Assembly: GCA_040255445.1 (NCBI GenBank)
Contig: JBDZUZ010000033.1
Span: 1-26,150, forward strand
Length of the DNA: 26,150 nucleotides
Direction: 5' to 3'
DNA from: JBDZUZ01 sp040255445
GTDB taxonomy: Bacteria; Planctomycetota; Phycisphaerae; Phycisphaerales; UBA1924
The notes under the pieces are model-generated. The model had not been told where the DNA came from and searched no databases. It saw only the letters and a list, made by a program, of their open reading frames with translations. The translations under genes and the position numbers were made by a program. Of the stretch, positions 1 through 7,604 are shown piece by piece. The stretch's first letter is position 1; every line of letters starts with the position of its first letter.

Positions 1-668
1 GCCAGAGCCTTGGGACACTCGGCGGCCAGTTTCAGGATGGCGCCTTGAAAGAACTCCTTGAACTCGAGCTCGAGGCGCACGAGGACGCTCGCCTCTTCGC
101 TGTTGAGCATGCACAGGGCTTCGGCTTCCTGTTTCACGGTCGGCCAGGTTGGCACCGCCTTGGCCGCGCGGCCGAAGAAGGCGAGGTACGCGGCCTGCGA
201 GTCGGTCGGCGATGGTGTCACGAGGGTTGGGTCGAGCTTGCGGGCTGCGTGCTCGACAGCGATTCCGCACTCGCGGACGGTCCGGAACATTTGCTGCATC
301 CTGAGGAACTCGTAGATGTAGCTGTACACCTCCCGGGCGTCGGGGACGCTGTGGCGGAAATCCGCGGTTGGTTCGGGTAGGTTGGGGCCGATGCGGCCCG
401 TCCGCCGCAGGTAGAAGATGCACGCCACCGAGGTCGCCGACTCGTCCAGGATGCAGCCTGGCTGGGCGAAAGCGTTGATCTCATCGCGTCGGCTCAGGAA
501 GTACGCGTGCTGCTCGGGAGTGAGGGTGCTGGCGACTTCCGACGCTTCGCGCCACACGGTTCTGAAGACGCCGAGCCGGTACGCGAGTTTATCGAGAATC
601 GCCACATCGATGTGCGTGCAGAAGTCGATGGGGAACTCGGGCGGCTTACGCGCCGGTTCGGATGTCAT
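1..668 (-). CDS. hypothetical protein, C-terminus cut by window edge
   Basis: An uninterrupted minus-strand frame runs from an ATG at 668 off the left edge, giving about 222 residues. It begins MTSEPARKPPEFPIDFCTHI and has natural-looking composition: mixed hydrophobic and charged residues with helix-rich segments such as the one around YSYIYEFLRMQQMFRTV. I see no signal peptide, membrane segment or recognisable motif, so it is probably a soluble, mostly helical cytoplasmic protein. It lies 41 bp downstream of the VTT-family membrane gene on the same strand, so the two may be co-transcribed. I do not recognise the family. Confidence that it is coding rests on the long open frame and plausible protein; the function is unknown. 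Confidence 0.72.
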   Translation of the reverse strand, partial: MTSEPARKPPEFPIDFCTHIDVAILDKLAYRLGVFRTVWREASEVASTLTPEQHAYFLSRRDEINAFAQPGCILDESATSVACIFYLRRTGRIGPNLPEPTADFRHSVPDAREVYSYIYEFLRMQQMFRTVRECGIAVEHAARKLDPTLVTPSPTDSQAAYLAFFGRAAKAVPTWPTVKQEAEALCMLNSEEASVLVRLELEFKEFFQGAILKLAAECPKAL

Positions 669-709
669 GGCGGCGGCTCGGGTGGGGTGATAACGGAGCG
701 TTCAGCAAG

Positions 710-1618
710 TCAAGCCTTCGGCCACGCGCCGCGGTGGGCGGGGTCGGCGGTGTCGTTGAGGGCGCGGGTGATGGCTTTGTTGGCCATGCGGCCGATGATG
801 GCGATGACGACGATCGCGAGGACGATGCCGCCGATGATGATGGGCGTGGGGGCGCGGAGGTTTTCTTTGGTGAACTCGCTGATGCCGGCGCCGAGGATGA
901 CGGCGGCCGCGCTGCGGGGGGCCATGCCGATCGCGGTGCCGAGGATGTAGGGAGCGCGGGGGACGCGCGTTGAGGCGAGGACGAGATTGGTCAGGGCGAA
1001 GGGGGAGTTGGGCGGGAGGCGGATAAGGGTGACGATCCAGAGCGTCTTGAGGAAGCCGCGTTCCGCGGCGGTCTCGCCGATGAAGGCGCGGTAGACCGCG
1101 CGGAGTTTGGGGCGGTCCTGGATGAGTCGCACAGCACGGTCGCCCGAAGCGCGGCCGGCGATCTCGTAGGCGATCGCCGCGGCGAGGACGAAGCCGAGGA
1201 TGGAGGCGGGGAGGCCCCAGGCGATGCCAAAGGCGAAGCCGCCCAGGGCGCACTGCGCGTAGGTGGGGAGGAGCGCGAGGCCGGCGAGGACGGCGAAGGC
1301 GGTGATGAAGATCGTGAGGCCCAGGGCGCGCTGTTCGTGGAGCCAGGGCGCGATCTGGGCCATGAAGGCGAAGAGGAGGATGGAGCCGAGCAGCGGGAGG
1401 ATCGCCGCGGCGACGGCGAGCCAGCCGGCGGGGCCGAGCTGTTTGAAGATGTCGGCGGGGGATTGGTTGCTGGAGGCAGCGCGGGCGGCGGCTTCGATGG
1501 ACTGGGCAGCGCGCTGTGCGGGGGGTGTGGGGGACGATGCATCGCCGGAGTCGGGGGACGCGGACCGGTGTGTGCGCGGCGGCGTGTCGCTGGGGTTGTG
1601 GTGAGGGCTGTCGTTCAC
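710..1618 (-). CDS. TVP38/TMEM64 (VTT/DedA-like) family membrane protein
   Basis: The gene encodes 302 residues from a GTG at 1618; no ATG lies upstream in frame and the next Met is inside a membrane segment. A polar N-terminal tail of about 65 residues precedes several hydrophobic segments. The central stretch (GFAFGIAWGLPASILGF) matches the glycine-rich re-entrant region of VTT proteins. It is followed by LIRLPPNSPFALTNLVL, which carries the family's R-x-P-x-x-P-F-x-x-x-N signature. A last TM helix (IIIGGIVLAIVVIAIIG) ends the protein. Family members sit in the inner membrane and are linked to lipid or proton-coupled transport, but the exact substrate cannot be read here. The gene diverges from the MBL hydrolase across 138 bp. 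The long Ser/Pro/Ala-rich N-terminus is atypical. Confidence 0.85.
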   Translation of the reverse strand: MNDSPHHNPSDTPPRTHRSASPDSGDASSPTPPAQRAAQSIEAAARAASSNQSPADIFKQLGPAGWLAVAAAILPLLGSILLFAFMAQIAPWLHEQRALGLTIFITAFAVLAGLALLPTYAQCALGGFAFGIAWGLPASILGFVLAAAIAYEIAGRASGDRAVRLIQDRPKLRAVYRAFIGETAAERGFLKTLWIVTLIRLPPNSPFALTNLVLASTRVPRAPYILGTAIGMAPRSAAAVILGAGISEFTKENLRAPTPIIIGGIVLAIVVIAIIGRMANKAITRALNDTADPAHRGAWPKA

Positions 1619-1756
1619 GGGTGGGAGGGTACCACGGGAGAGCGCGGGACCCTACCATGGGCCCGGCGGCCTCGGTTGTGGCCGGCTACGGACTTTCGAA
1701 GGATCGATTCACCCCGCTTTGCCCGGGCGACAGCCCGGCGGCCGAGGATTCTGCAG

Positions 1757-2743
1757 ATGCTCCCCAAGCCCCCGCCCCGCGAGGCGTCACTCGGATTTCT
1801 GTATGTCCCGCCGTTCCGGATCGTGGGCGGGTCGATCGCGGGCGAGTTCACGTGTCTGCAGATTCCGGAGCTTGATCTGGGGTTCGACATCGGCGCGTGC
1901 CCGCGGGCGATGCTGCCCAGCAAGCACCTGGCGATCACGCACGGGCACATGGACCATATCGGGTCGCTCGCGTACTTCTGTTCGCAGCGGCGGTTCCAGG
2001 GGATGGGGACCGCGCGGATAGTGTGCGATGCGCGGATCGCGCCGGCGATCAACCGGATGATGGCGGGGTATGTGGATCTCGAGATGCAGCGGACGCCGTT
2101 CGAGCTCATCACGCTCGAGCCGGATCAGGCGATCGAGATCAAGAACAACATTCTGCTGCGGGGCTGGCCGACGGAGCACACGTGTCCATCGTTCGGGTAC
2201 AGCGTGATCGAGAAGCGGACGAAGCTGCGGGAGGAGTATCTGGAGCTTCCGCAGGAGAAGCTGCGCGAGCTCAAGGACCGCGGCATCGAGATCACGCGGT
2301 CGCTGGAGATCCCGCTGATCGCGTACACGGGCGACACCGCGCCGGGGCCGTACCTGGTGCGGGAGGATGTGCGCAAGGCGCAGGTGGTGATCGCGGAGTG
2401 CACGTTCTTCGAGCCGGATCACAAGGAGCGGGCGAAGATCGGGATGCACCTGCACCTGGATGACATCGCGGAGTGGCTGCGGGTGCTGGAGTGCGAAGCG
2501 CTGATCCTGGTGCACGTGTCGCGGCGGACCGACCTGCAGTATGCGCGTCGTCGGCTGGCGCAAGTGGTGGGGGAGGAGCGGGCGGCGAAGGTGCACTTCA
2601 TGATGGACCACCGGACGAACCGCGAGCGGTACGAGAAGCAGTTGACGGCGGCGGGTGTGCCGCCGATGCAGCGCGGGCCGCAGCGCGGGGGCGGCGGGGG
2701 CCCGCGGGCGCGGGCGGAGGAGCCGGCCGAGAGCGAGGAGTGA
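1757..2743 (+). CDS. metallo-beta-lactamase-fold hydrolase (RNase Z-like)
   Basis: The protein has 328 residues. The frame is open much further upstream, but that part is Gly/Arg-rich and antisense to the divergent gene. I therefore start at the ATG at 1757, preceded by GAGGA about 8 bp upstream; the product begins MLPKPPPREASLGF. THGHMDH at residues 61-67 is the HxHxDH zinc motif of the MBL fold. Later conserved pieces are TEHTCPSFGY, the GDT at the middle metal-binding Asp, and HVSRR near the C-terminus. The order and length resemble RNase Z/ElaC-type and related hydrolases, but I cannot assign tRNA 3'-processing with certainty. The last 30 or so residues are a Gly/Arg/Glu-rich tail, probably disordered. 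It is likely cytoplasmic. Confidence 0.87.
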   Translation: MLPKPPPREASLGFLYVPPFRIVGGSIAGEFTCLQIPELDLGFDIGACPRAMLPSKHLAITHGHMDHIGSLAYFCSQRRFQGMGTARIVCDARIAPAINRMMAGYVDLEMQRTPFELITLEPDQAIEIKNNILLRGWPTEHTCPSFGYSVIEKRTKLREEYLELPQEKLRELKDRGIEITRSLEIPLIAYTGDTAPGPYLVREDVRKAQVVIAECTFFEPDHKERAKIGMHLHLDDIAEWLRVLECEALILVHVSRRTDLQYARRRLAQVVGEERAAKVHFMMDHRTNRERYEKQLTAAGVPPMQRGPQRGGGGGPRARAEEPAESEE

Positions 2744-2767
2744 TGCGACTGGTGTGATGCGGGGCGT

Positions 2768-2791
2768 GCGCCGGTCTGGAGACCGGCACGA
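2768..2791. repeat. perfect inverted repeat followed by GGCACGA
   Basis: CCGGTCTGGAGACCGG is an inverted repeat with 7-bp arms around GG, and its right edge runs into GGCACGA. It lies 24 bp after the MBL gene stop and could fold in RNA as a short hairpin, but no T-run follows. The same palindrome-plus-GGCACGA layout recurs at 5815-5864 and 5911-5948, suggesting a small dispersed repeat family. Confidence 0.55.
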
Positions 2792-2886
2792 CCAAGGACC
2801 GCACGATCAGAAAGATGTCCCGCGCGCAACTGCCTATCCGCGTTGGGTCTGTGCTGTCAAGCGGTCAAGAAAAGCGCGGGGGCCGA

Positions 2887-2915
2887 TTGACACTCCGGTC
2901 GTTTGGATTTACTTT
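2887..2915 (+). promoter_or_regulatory. sigma70-type promoter for dnaA
   Basis: TTGACA at 2887-2892 is a perfect -35 hexamer. After a 17-bp spacer comes TACTTT at 2910-2915, a good -10. Transcription would start near 2922 and leave a leader of about 150 nt before the dnaA start codon. No canonical TTATCCACA box is visible beside it. The rest of 2744-3071 holds only the short palindrome at 2768-2791. Confidence 0.6.
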
Positions 2916-3071
2916 CCTCGAAGCCTCCGGCGTGGACGCGCGGGGAAACGGGAAGCCGGGTGGGCCGACCGTGTCCGATGCGTTCACCGACGAACACGCC
3001 GGCATGCTGGGTGCCGCTCTTCCGACCTTCGGGGGAGCAACGGTTCGCACGAGACGGTGAGGTTCCCCCTG

Positions 3072-4742
3072 ATGACGGACCCCGACACGAAGGTCTGGGA
3101 TTCCATGCTCGCGCACCTGCGCACTCAGCATCCGGCGATCTGCCGGCAGTGGTTCGAGGAGCTCGAGCCGCTGGGGGTGGCGGGCGGCGCGTTCCACCTG
3201 CGGACCTCGTCGGACATCCACCGCGAGTACCTGCGGCATAAGTGCGCGGACCCGTTCAACGATGCAGCGCGGACGGTTTCGGGCCGGCTGATCTCGGTGC
3301 GCTTCCTTGGGCCGGAGGATCCTCCGCCGGAGGATGTCGAGACGGCCGCGCCGGGTCGGAACGCGGGGCGGGGCGCTCCGCGGCCATCGATGCGGGCGCC
3401 GGCGCGGGATGCAGCGCCGCGGGCGGCGGAGCCGGCGCGGGCAGAGTCGACGCGGGCCGATGCAACGCGGGGGGAGGCCGGGCGGGCGGATGCGCGCGGC
3501 GACGGCGTCCGCGGCGAACCATCGCGCGAGCAGGCACGGGTCATCGAGCCCAAGAGCGATGGGCATCGCAACGACGGGCAGGCCGGGCGTGTTGATGATT
3601 CCGGCGCGGGCGGTGGTAGTGCCGGATCCCGCGGCGGGGATGCGGTCTCGGCGCCGGCGCGGTCGCGGGTCTTCGAGGGGCCCAACCCCGGCGAGCAGCG
3701 GTACGAGTCGCTGGTCATCAACCCCGACAACGCTTTCGAGAATTTCGTCGTGGGCCCGGGCAACCGGCTGGCGCACGCCGCGGCGCAGGCGGTCGCGGCG
3801 AACCCGGGGCGGTCGTACAACCCGTTCTTCGTGCACGGCGGGGTGGGCCTGGGCAAGACGCACCTGTTGCAGGCGGTGTGCCTGCGGCTCTTTGAGAGCA
3901 ACCCGGGGCTCGTGATGTACTACACGAGCTGCGAGGCGTTCGTCACGCAGTTCATCGAGAGCGTGCAGTCGGGGGAGATGGGGCAGTTCCGCCACCGCTT
4001 CCGCGATGTCGATGTGCTGGTGATCGACGACATCCACTTCCTGGCGAAGCGCGACCGGACGCAGGAAGAGTTCTTCCACACCTTCAACAGCCTGTACCAG
4101 GCGAACAAGCAGATCATCCTGTCGAGCGATGCGCCGCCGCACGAGATTCCTGACTTGGAGGACCGCCTGGTGAGCCGGTTCAAGTGGGGCCTGGTCGCGA
4201 AGATCGAGCCGCCGTGCTACGAGACGCGGGTGGCGATCCTGCGGACCAAGGCGCGGCTGCGGGGGATGCCGATCAGTGACGAGGTCGCGTGCTACATCGC
4301 GGGGCGGATCGATTCGAACATCCGCGAGCTCGAGGGCGCGATCGTGGGCCTGCAGATGCGGGCGATGGTCGAGCAGCGGCCGATCGATCTGGAGCTGGCG
4401 CGGCTGACGCTGGGCGATGAGGCGCCCGCCGTGCCGGTGGGCGAGCCGACGATCCAGCACATCATCAATGTGGTGGTGGAGTTCTACGGGATCAAGGTGA
4501 CGGACCTGCAGAGCAAGCACCGTCACCGCTCGATCACCCTGCCGCGGCAGGTGTGCATGTACATCGCGAAGCGGGTTACGCGGCACTCGCTCGCGGAGAT
4601 CGGCGGGTACATGGGCGGGCGGGACCACACGACGGTGCTGCACGCGATCAATGTGGTCGAGGCGAAGCGGGACTCGGATGGGGAGTTCGCGGCGGTCCTC
4701 AAGAGCCTTGAAGAGAGGGCGCGGGGGCCGCGGGTGGGGTGA
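3072..4742 (+). CDS. dnaA: chromosomal replication initiator protein DnaA
   Basis: The protein has 556 residues starting MTDPDTKVWDSML; this ATG is chosen because domain I begins here and upstream sequence is leader. Domain I (about 1-82) shows the usual helical WF..L pattern. Domain II (about 85-205) is an Ala/Arg/Gly/Glu-rich low-complexity linker, longer than in most DnaA proteins. The AAA+ domain III follows: Walker A GGVGLGKTH at 256-264, Walker B VLVIDD at 315-320 and sensor II region NIRELEGAI at 416-424. Domain IV carries the DNA-binding signature GGRDHTTVLHAI at 515-526. The protein binds DnaA boxes and opens oriC in an ATP-dependent way. No dnaN, recF or gyrB follows; two orphan genes do instead, so the classic dnaA-dnaN cluster is absent here. 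Confidence 0.97.
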   Translation: MTDPDTKVWDSMLAHLRTQHPAICRQWFEELEPLGVAGGAFHLRTSSDIHREYLRHKCADPFNDAARTVSGRLISVRFLGPEDPPPEDVETAAPGRNAGRGAPRPSMRAPARDAAPRAAEPARAESTRADATRGEAGRADARGDGVRGEPSREQARVIEPKSDGHRNDGQAGRVDDSGAGGGSAGSRGGDAVSAPARSRVFEGPNPGEQRYESLVINPDNAFENFVVGPGNRLAHAAAQAVAANPGRSYNPFFVHGGVGLGKTHLLQAVCLRLFESNPGLVMYYTSCEAFVTQFIESVQSGEMGQFRHRFRDVDVLVIDDIHFLAKRDRTQEEFFHTFNSLYQANKQIILSSDAPPHEIPDLEDRLVSRFKWGLVAKIEPPCYETRVAILRTKARLRGMPISDEVACYIAGRIDSNIRELEGAIVGLQMRAMVEQRPIDLELARLTLGDEAPAVPVGEPTIQHIINVVVEFYGIKVTDLQSKHRHRSITLPRQVCMYIAKRVTRHSLAEIGGYMGGRDHTTVLHAINVVEAKRDSDGEFAAVLKSLEERARGPRVG

Positions 4743-4791
4743 CGCGGGTGGGGTGAGGGGTTCTACAAGTTCAGCGATTTGAGAGTCGTGC

Positions 4792-5367
4792 TTGCAATAC
4801 CCGCTCTTTCCCTTCAACCCCGGGTGGCCCGCCGACACCATCGAACTGGCGACGCTGCGCGAGCACCAGAAGCGACTGCTCGCCATCATGGACGAGCGGA
4901 TCGACCTGATCGTCTCGGTGATGGGCGTGTTTAAGGACGATCTCCTCATATACGACGGCGAGCTTCCACTGGGCATCAGTGTGATCGAGGCGATCGACAC
5001 GTGGCTGGGGAGCCGCATCGCCTCGCTCGAGGGAACAACGGTCGATATCACGCTGGAGCCGCGCAAGGACAGCCCGCTGCCGCGGGGGCCCGTGTACTAC
5101 CTCACGCCGCTCGCCCAGAGCCTTTGTATCGATCTGGGGTTGTTGTTCGTGCGGGTCGTGATGCACAACTGCGATGGGTACGAGTGGAAGATCGTTGCGT
5201 ACAAGAATGCGCGGCCGTACATCGCGGTCTGTAACCGACGGAACAGACACGAGATCCGTCCGTGGCTGGCGATTTCCGGCGCGGTCGCCGGGTTTGTCGA
5301 GTACGGTCGGGCTTCTCCGATGCTGCGGGCGTACGCGTGCGCCTTGCAGTTCCCGCCGCTGAAGTGA
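4792..5367 (+). CDS. hypothetical protein downstream of dnaA
   Basis: This 191-residue frame begins with TTG at 4792, seven bases after GAGAG; an in-frame stop lies just upstream at 4780 and the next Met is residue 33. The product starts MQYPLFPFNPGWPADTIELA and reads as a normal globular protein with balanced composition, including DDLLIYDGELPLG and a C-terminal HEIRPWLAISGAVAGF segment. There is no signal peptide or convincing membrane helix. It begins 50 bp after the dnaA stop, on the same strand, and may share its transcript. I do not recognise the family. The TTG start is uncertain; the coding call itself is fairly sure. Confidence 0.7.
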   Translation: MQYPLFPFNPGWPADTIELATLREHQKRLLAIMDERIDLIVSVMGVFKDDLLIYDGELPLGISVIEAIDTWLGSRIASLEGTTVDITLEPRKDSPLPRGPVYYLTPLAQSLCIDLGLLFVRVVMHNCDGYEWKIVAYKNARPYIAVCNRRNRHEIRPWLAISGAVAGFVEYGRASPMLRAYACALQFPPLK

Positions 5368-5441
5368 ATGTGCCGTCGGGGCCACGGGGGTGGAATCAGA
5401 CCGGCGCTCAAACACCGAAACGGCGTCGCTAGCATGGCGTC

Positions 5442-5726
5442 ATGGAATACCCCGATTCCTACGAGTCAAAGTACCCCGCCGTTGCGACGGCAGCTGGCAA
5501 GATCCGCGAGCTCTCGGAGGAGTTCTGTCAGCAGAAGATCAACACACCGCACTCGGGCATCGGGGAATACCTCGAGGCTGTGTCGGGGTTGATGGATGGG
5601 GGATCGCTTGATCGGGATATCGACCGCATCAACACCGCGGTCAGGGCGGGCGATGAGGAGGCGGTCGTAAGCATCGTGCTCGGGATGTTTACAGAACTGC
5701 TCGACACGGCATCGGCGTGGGAGTGA
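5442..5726 (+). CDS. small hypothetical protein
   Basis: The ORF codes for 94 residues, starting MEYPDSYESKYPAVATAAGK. The sequence is acidic and predicted largely helical (AAGKIRELSEEFCQQKI; EEAVVSIVLGMFTELLDTAS), with no signal peptide. The ribosome binding site is weak. It follows the preceding hypothetical gene by 74 bp on the same strand. The composition is protein-like and unlike the Arg/Pro-rich frames overlapping it, which supports coding. I do not recognise it; a small cytoplasmic helical protein or a partner of the upstream orphan are both possible. Confidence 0.6.
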   Translation: MEYPDSYESKYPAVATAAGKIRELSEEFCQQKINTPHSGIGEYLEAVSGLMDGGSLDRDIDRINTAVRAGDEEAVVSIVLGMFTELLDTASAWE

Positions 5727-5814
5727 ATTGATCGTGGAGGACAGACCCGCCCCTACTCGGCTGGGATGGTGTGTTTCGGGCGGCGATGGTTGTGTCGGGA
5801 TCGTGGGCCCAGCG

Positions 5815-5864
5815 CACGGCTGCTCGCTTCGCCCTTGCGGGCTCGGCTCGGAGCCGTGGCACGA
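5815..5864. repeat. imperfect inverted repeat ending GTGGCACGA
   Basis: CACGGCT at 5815-5821 pairs with AGCCGTG at 5852-5858, with an inner GCCC/GGGC stem at 5831-5842. The right arm runs into GTGGCACGA (5856-5864), the same 9-mer that flanks the palindrome 80 bp downstream. Confidence 0.5.
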
Positions 5865-5910
5865 TCGGTGGTCGCGGGTCGAGGGTGCGAGCGAAGTCTT
5901 TGCAGGGTCG

Positions 5911-5948
5911 CCACAGGCTGGCTCAGAGCAGCCAGCCCTGTGGCACGA
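5911..5948. repeat. long inverted repeat ending GTGGCACGA
   Basis: CCACAGG and CTGGCT on the left pair with AGCCAG and CCTGTGG on the right across a short CAGAGC loop, with one unpaired C in the right arm. It could form a strong hairpin in either strand. GTGGCACGA follows at 5940-5948, as in the neighbouring repeat. There is no T-run on either side, so a simple terminator is unlikely. Confidence 0.6.
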
Positions 5949-6132
5949 GGGTGACATGACCGTTCGGGCGAAGCGCCAGGTTTGGTGTCTGGTGGTGTGG
6001 AGGGGTTGGCGCATGCTGGCGCGGGCGCGCTCGGGCGCGACCGGACGGGGGCCGACCATCGGGCGAGGGAGCGCAACCGAGCGCGGGCCGCGCCGGTGGG
6101 CGACAGGCAAGTGACAGGATCGCCGCGGCGGG

Positions 6133-6628
6133 TGTGGAGCGGAAGTCGTTGGCGGCGGGCGGGTTGCGGCGGCTGTCCCCGGCGTGTCCACATGCCGACA
6201 GGACTCACTGCTACTACAACGACATGTCTTTCTATCTTGGATAGAAGAAGGCATACTCTCGGGTCTGCCCCGCGGTCGGCCGAGCCGCCGGAGTTGGCCC
6301 TCTGTGTGAGCGTTCCGAGAAGGGAGCACTCGGGCGGGGGCCGCGGGAACATACACACAGATTGTGGACATGGTGTGGATGAATTCCGCAGCGGCTCACC
6401 GGCCGGCCACCGATGAGGGGCGTCCAGCCAGTCTCCCCCGCGATGCCGAGCCGATGGCGGTGGCCCGGTCGTGGCTCTGCCCATAAGGCGATGTGAACAA
6501 AGGGGTTAAGTGGCGTGCCCAGCCGGCGGCGGCGGGGGCCCTGGCGGAGGTCCATGGGCAATCTGCCCTAGGCGGCCTCGACTTCTGGGGGACCGGTTTC
6601 CCACCGGTGTGGAAAGGCGTGTGGACAA
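6133..6628. promoter_or_regulatory. cluster of DnaA-box-like TGTGGAnnn sites (possible oriC element)
   Basis: Sites related to TGTGGATAA (complement of TTATCCACA) are TGTGGAGCG at 6133, a reverse-strand TGTGGACAC at 6184-6192, TGTGGACAT at 6363-6371, TGTGGATGA at 6374-6382, TGTGGAAAG at 6608-6616 and TGTGGACAA at 6620-6628. The sites at 6374 and 6620 are each one base from the E. coli consensus. They come in close pairs, as in many origins. An AT-richer patch lies around 6210-6260. Against an origin, the plus strand appears G-rich on both sides, so no obvious skew flip is seen. Confidence 0.4.
6230..6246. repeat. AT-rich palindrome, 7-bp arms
   Basis: TTCTATCTTGGATAGAA has perfect 7-bp arms around TTG. 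In such GC-rich DNA a perfect AT-rich dyad is conspicuous. It could be an operator, a binding site for a dimeric protein or part of an unwinding region. Confidence 0.5.
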
Positions 6629-6682
6629 GCCGCAAATGCCGCTCCCGGCGTTGATTAGGAACCCTTCACAATTGCCCGATGC

Positions 6683-6710
6683 GGGGCAGGCGACAGGTTG
6701 GGTCTGCCCC
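6683..6710 (-). terminator. hairpin after mutM, possible terminator without T-run
   Basis: GGGGCAG at 6683-6689 pairs with CTGCCCC at 6704-6710, 10 bp beyond the mutM stop codon. No clear U-tract follows in the direction of transcription, so intrinsic termination is only possible. Confidence 0.35.
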
Positions 6711-6720
6711 GTTGCCGACC

Positions 6721-7596
6721 TCAGCGCTGGCAGGCCGGGCACCAGACTGTGGCCCGCTGGGCGAGGCGGTCGCCGGTGAGCGTCGCGCCGCAGGTGATGC
6801 AGGGCTGGCCCGCTCGGGCGTAGACGGCGTGGGTGAGTTGGGTCGTGCCGCGGCGGCCGTCGGCATCGACGTAGTCCCGCAGCGTGGAGCCGCCCAGGGC
6901 GACCGACCGCTCGAGCACCTCGCGGATGCGGGCGGCGAGGGCGGCGACGTCGGCGGGGGTCAGGGTGAGGCAGAGACGGCGGGGATCGATGCGGGCCAGG
7001 AAGAGGGCCTCATCGGCGTAAATGTTGCCGACCCCGGCGATGACGCCCTGGTCGAGGAGCGCGGCCTTGATCGCCCGCTGGCTGCCGGCGATAGCGAGGC
7101 CGAGCGCTGCGGCGAGGTCGGGGGTGGGTGTGTCGAGGGCATCGGGCCCGAGGCGGGCCCAGCGGTGGGCCTCGACCGCGGCGGGGGACTCGTAGGTGGT
7201 GAGTTCGCCGAAGCGGCGGGGGTCGCGGAAGAGGATGCGGCCCAGGTCTTCTCCGCTGTCGCGGGCGATGCGCCACTCGGCGTGGATGTGGTCGGGCTGG
7301 CGGGGTGTGCCGCCGCGGGGGACGAAGAGGACCTGGCCGGTCATGCCGAGCTGGATGATGACGGTGCGCTGATCTCCGGCGATGAGGGCGAGTTGTTTGC
7401 CGCGGCGGGCGAGCGTGGTGATGTGGGCGCCGGCGAGGAGGTCGCGGGCGAGAGTGCGGCCGCGGGTTGAGCCGGTGTCGCCGCGGAAAGTGGTGCAGAT
7501 ATCGCGGCGGCGGAGGGTGGCGCGGGTGATGGTGGCGCCGAGGAGGTGTGGCTCGAGGGAGCGGCGGGTGCGCTCGACCTCGGGGAGTTCGGGCAT
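6721..7596 (-). CDS. mutM: formamidopyrimidine-DNA glycosylase (Fpg/MutM)
   Basis: The protein has 291 residues starting at the ATG whose product is MPELPEVERTRRSL; Pro2 is the catalytic nucleophile and Glu3 its acid partner, which fixes the start. Other family marks are Lys67 (RRGKQLAL), Met85 in LGMTG, the intercalating Arg128-Phe129 of DPRRFG and Asn191 in the helix-two-turn-helix (AGVGNIYADEALF). The C-terminal zinc finger has Cys266, Cys269, Cys286 and Cys289. It excises oxidised purines such as 8-oxoguanine and nicks the abasic site in base-excision repair. It is the last gene of the tatC-tadA-mutM unit, 8 bp after tadA. Length is slightly above the usual 270 or so. Confidence 0.96.
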   Translation of the reverse strand: MPELPEVERTRRSLEPHLLGATITRATLRRRDICTTFRGDTGSTRGRTLARDLLAGAHITTLARRGKQLALIAGDQRTVIIQLGMTGQVLFVPRGGTPRQPDHIHAEWRIARDSGEDLGRILFRDPRRFGELTTYESPAAVEAHRWARLGPDALDTPTPDLAAALGLAIAGSQRAIKAALLDQGVIAGVGNIYADEALFLARIDPRRLCLTLTPADVAALAARIREVLERSVALGGSTLRDYVDADGRRGTTQLTHAVYARAGQPCITCGATLTGDRLAQRATVWCPACQR

Positions 7597-7604
7597 GGTC
7601 GAGT

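Larger units (their letters stand above)
5727..6720. other. gene-free stretch of about 1 kb
   Basis: I find no credible coding frame on either strand here: the open frames are Arg/Pro/Ser-rich shadows. The stretch contains two imperfect palindromes (5815-5864 and 5911-5948), an AT-rich palindrome at 6230-6246, several TGTGGAnnn sites resembling DnaA boxes between 6133 and 6628, and a 7-bp-arm hairpin at 6683-6710. It lies between the dnaA group and the end of the tatC-tadA-mutM operon. Its length, lack of genes and box-like sites make it a candidate regulatory or replication-related region. Confidence 0.6.

Noticed and set aside
1337..1756. N-terminal extension of the MBL hydrolase frame to 1337
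   Set aside because: The extension is Gly/Arg-rich, overlaps the divergent VTT gene and lies outside the MBL fold; ATG 1757 is better.
2865..5066. Long minus-strand open frame (733 codons) antisense to dnaA
   Set aside because: Its product is Arg/His/Pro/Leu-rich with no domain, and the plus strand encodes a textbook DnaA; it is a GC-rich shadow.
5466..6484. Minus-strand frames of 243-301 codons in the gene-free kilobase
   Set aside because: The products are Arg/Pro/Ser-rich without structure and overlap inverted repeats; no start signal or motif supports them.
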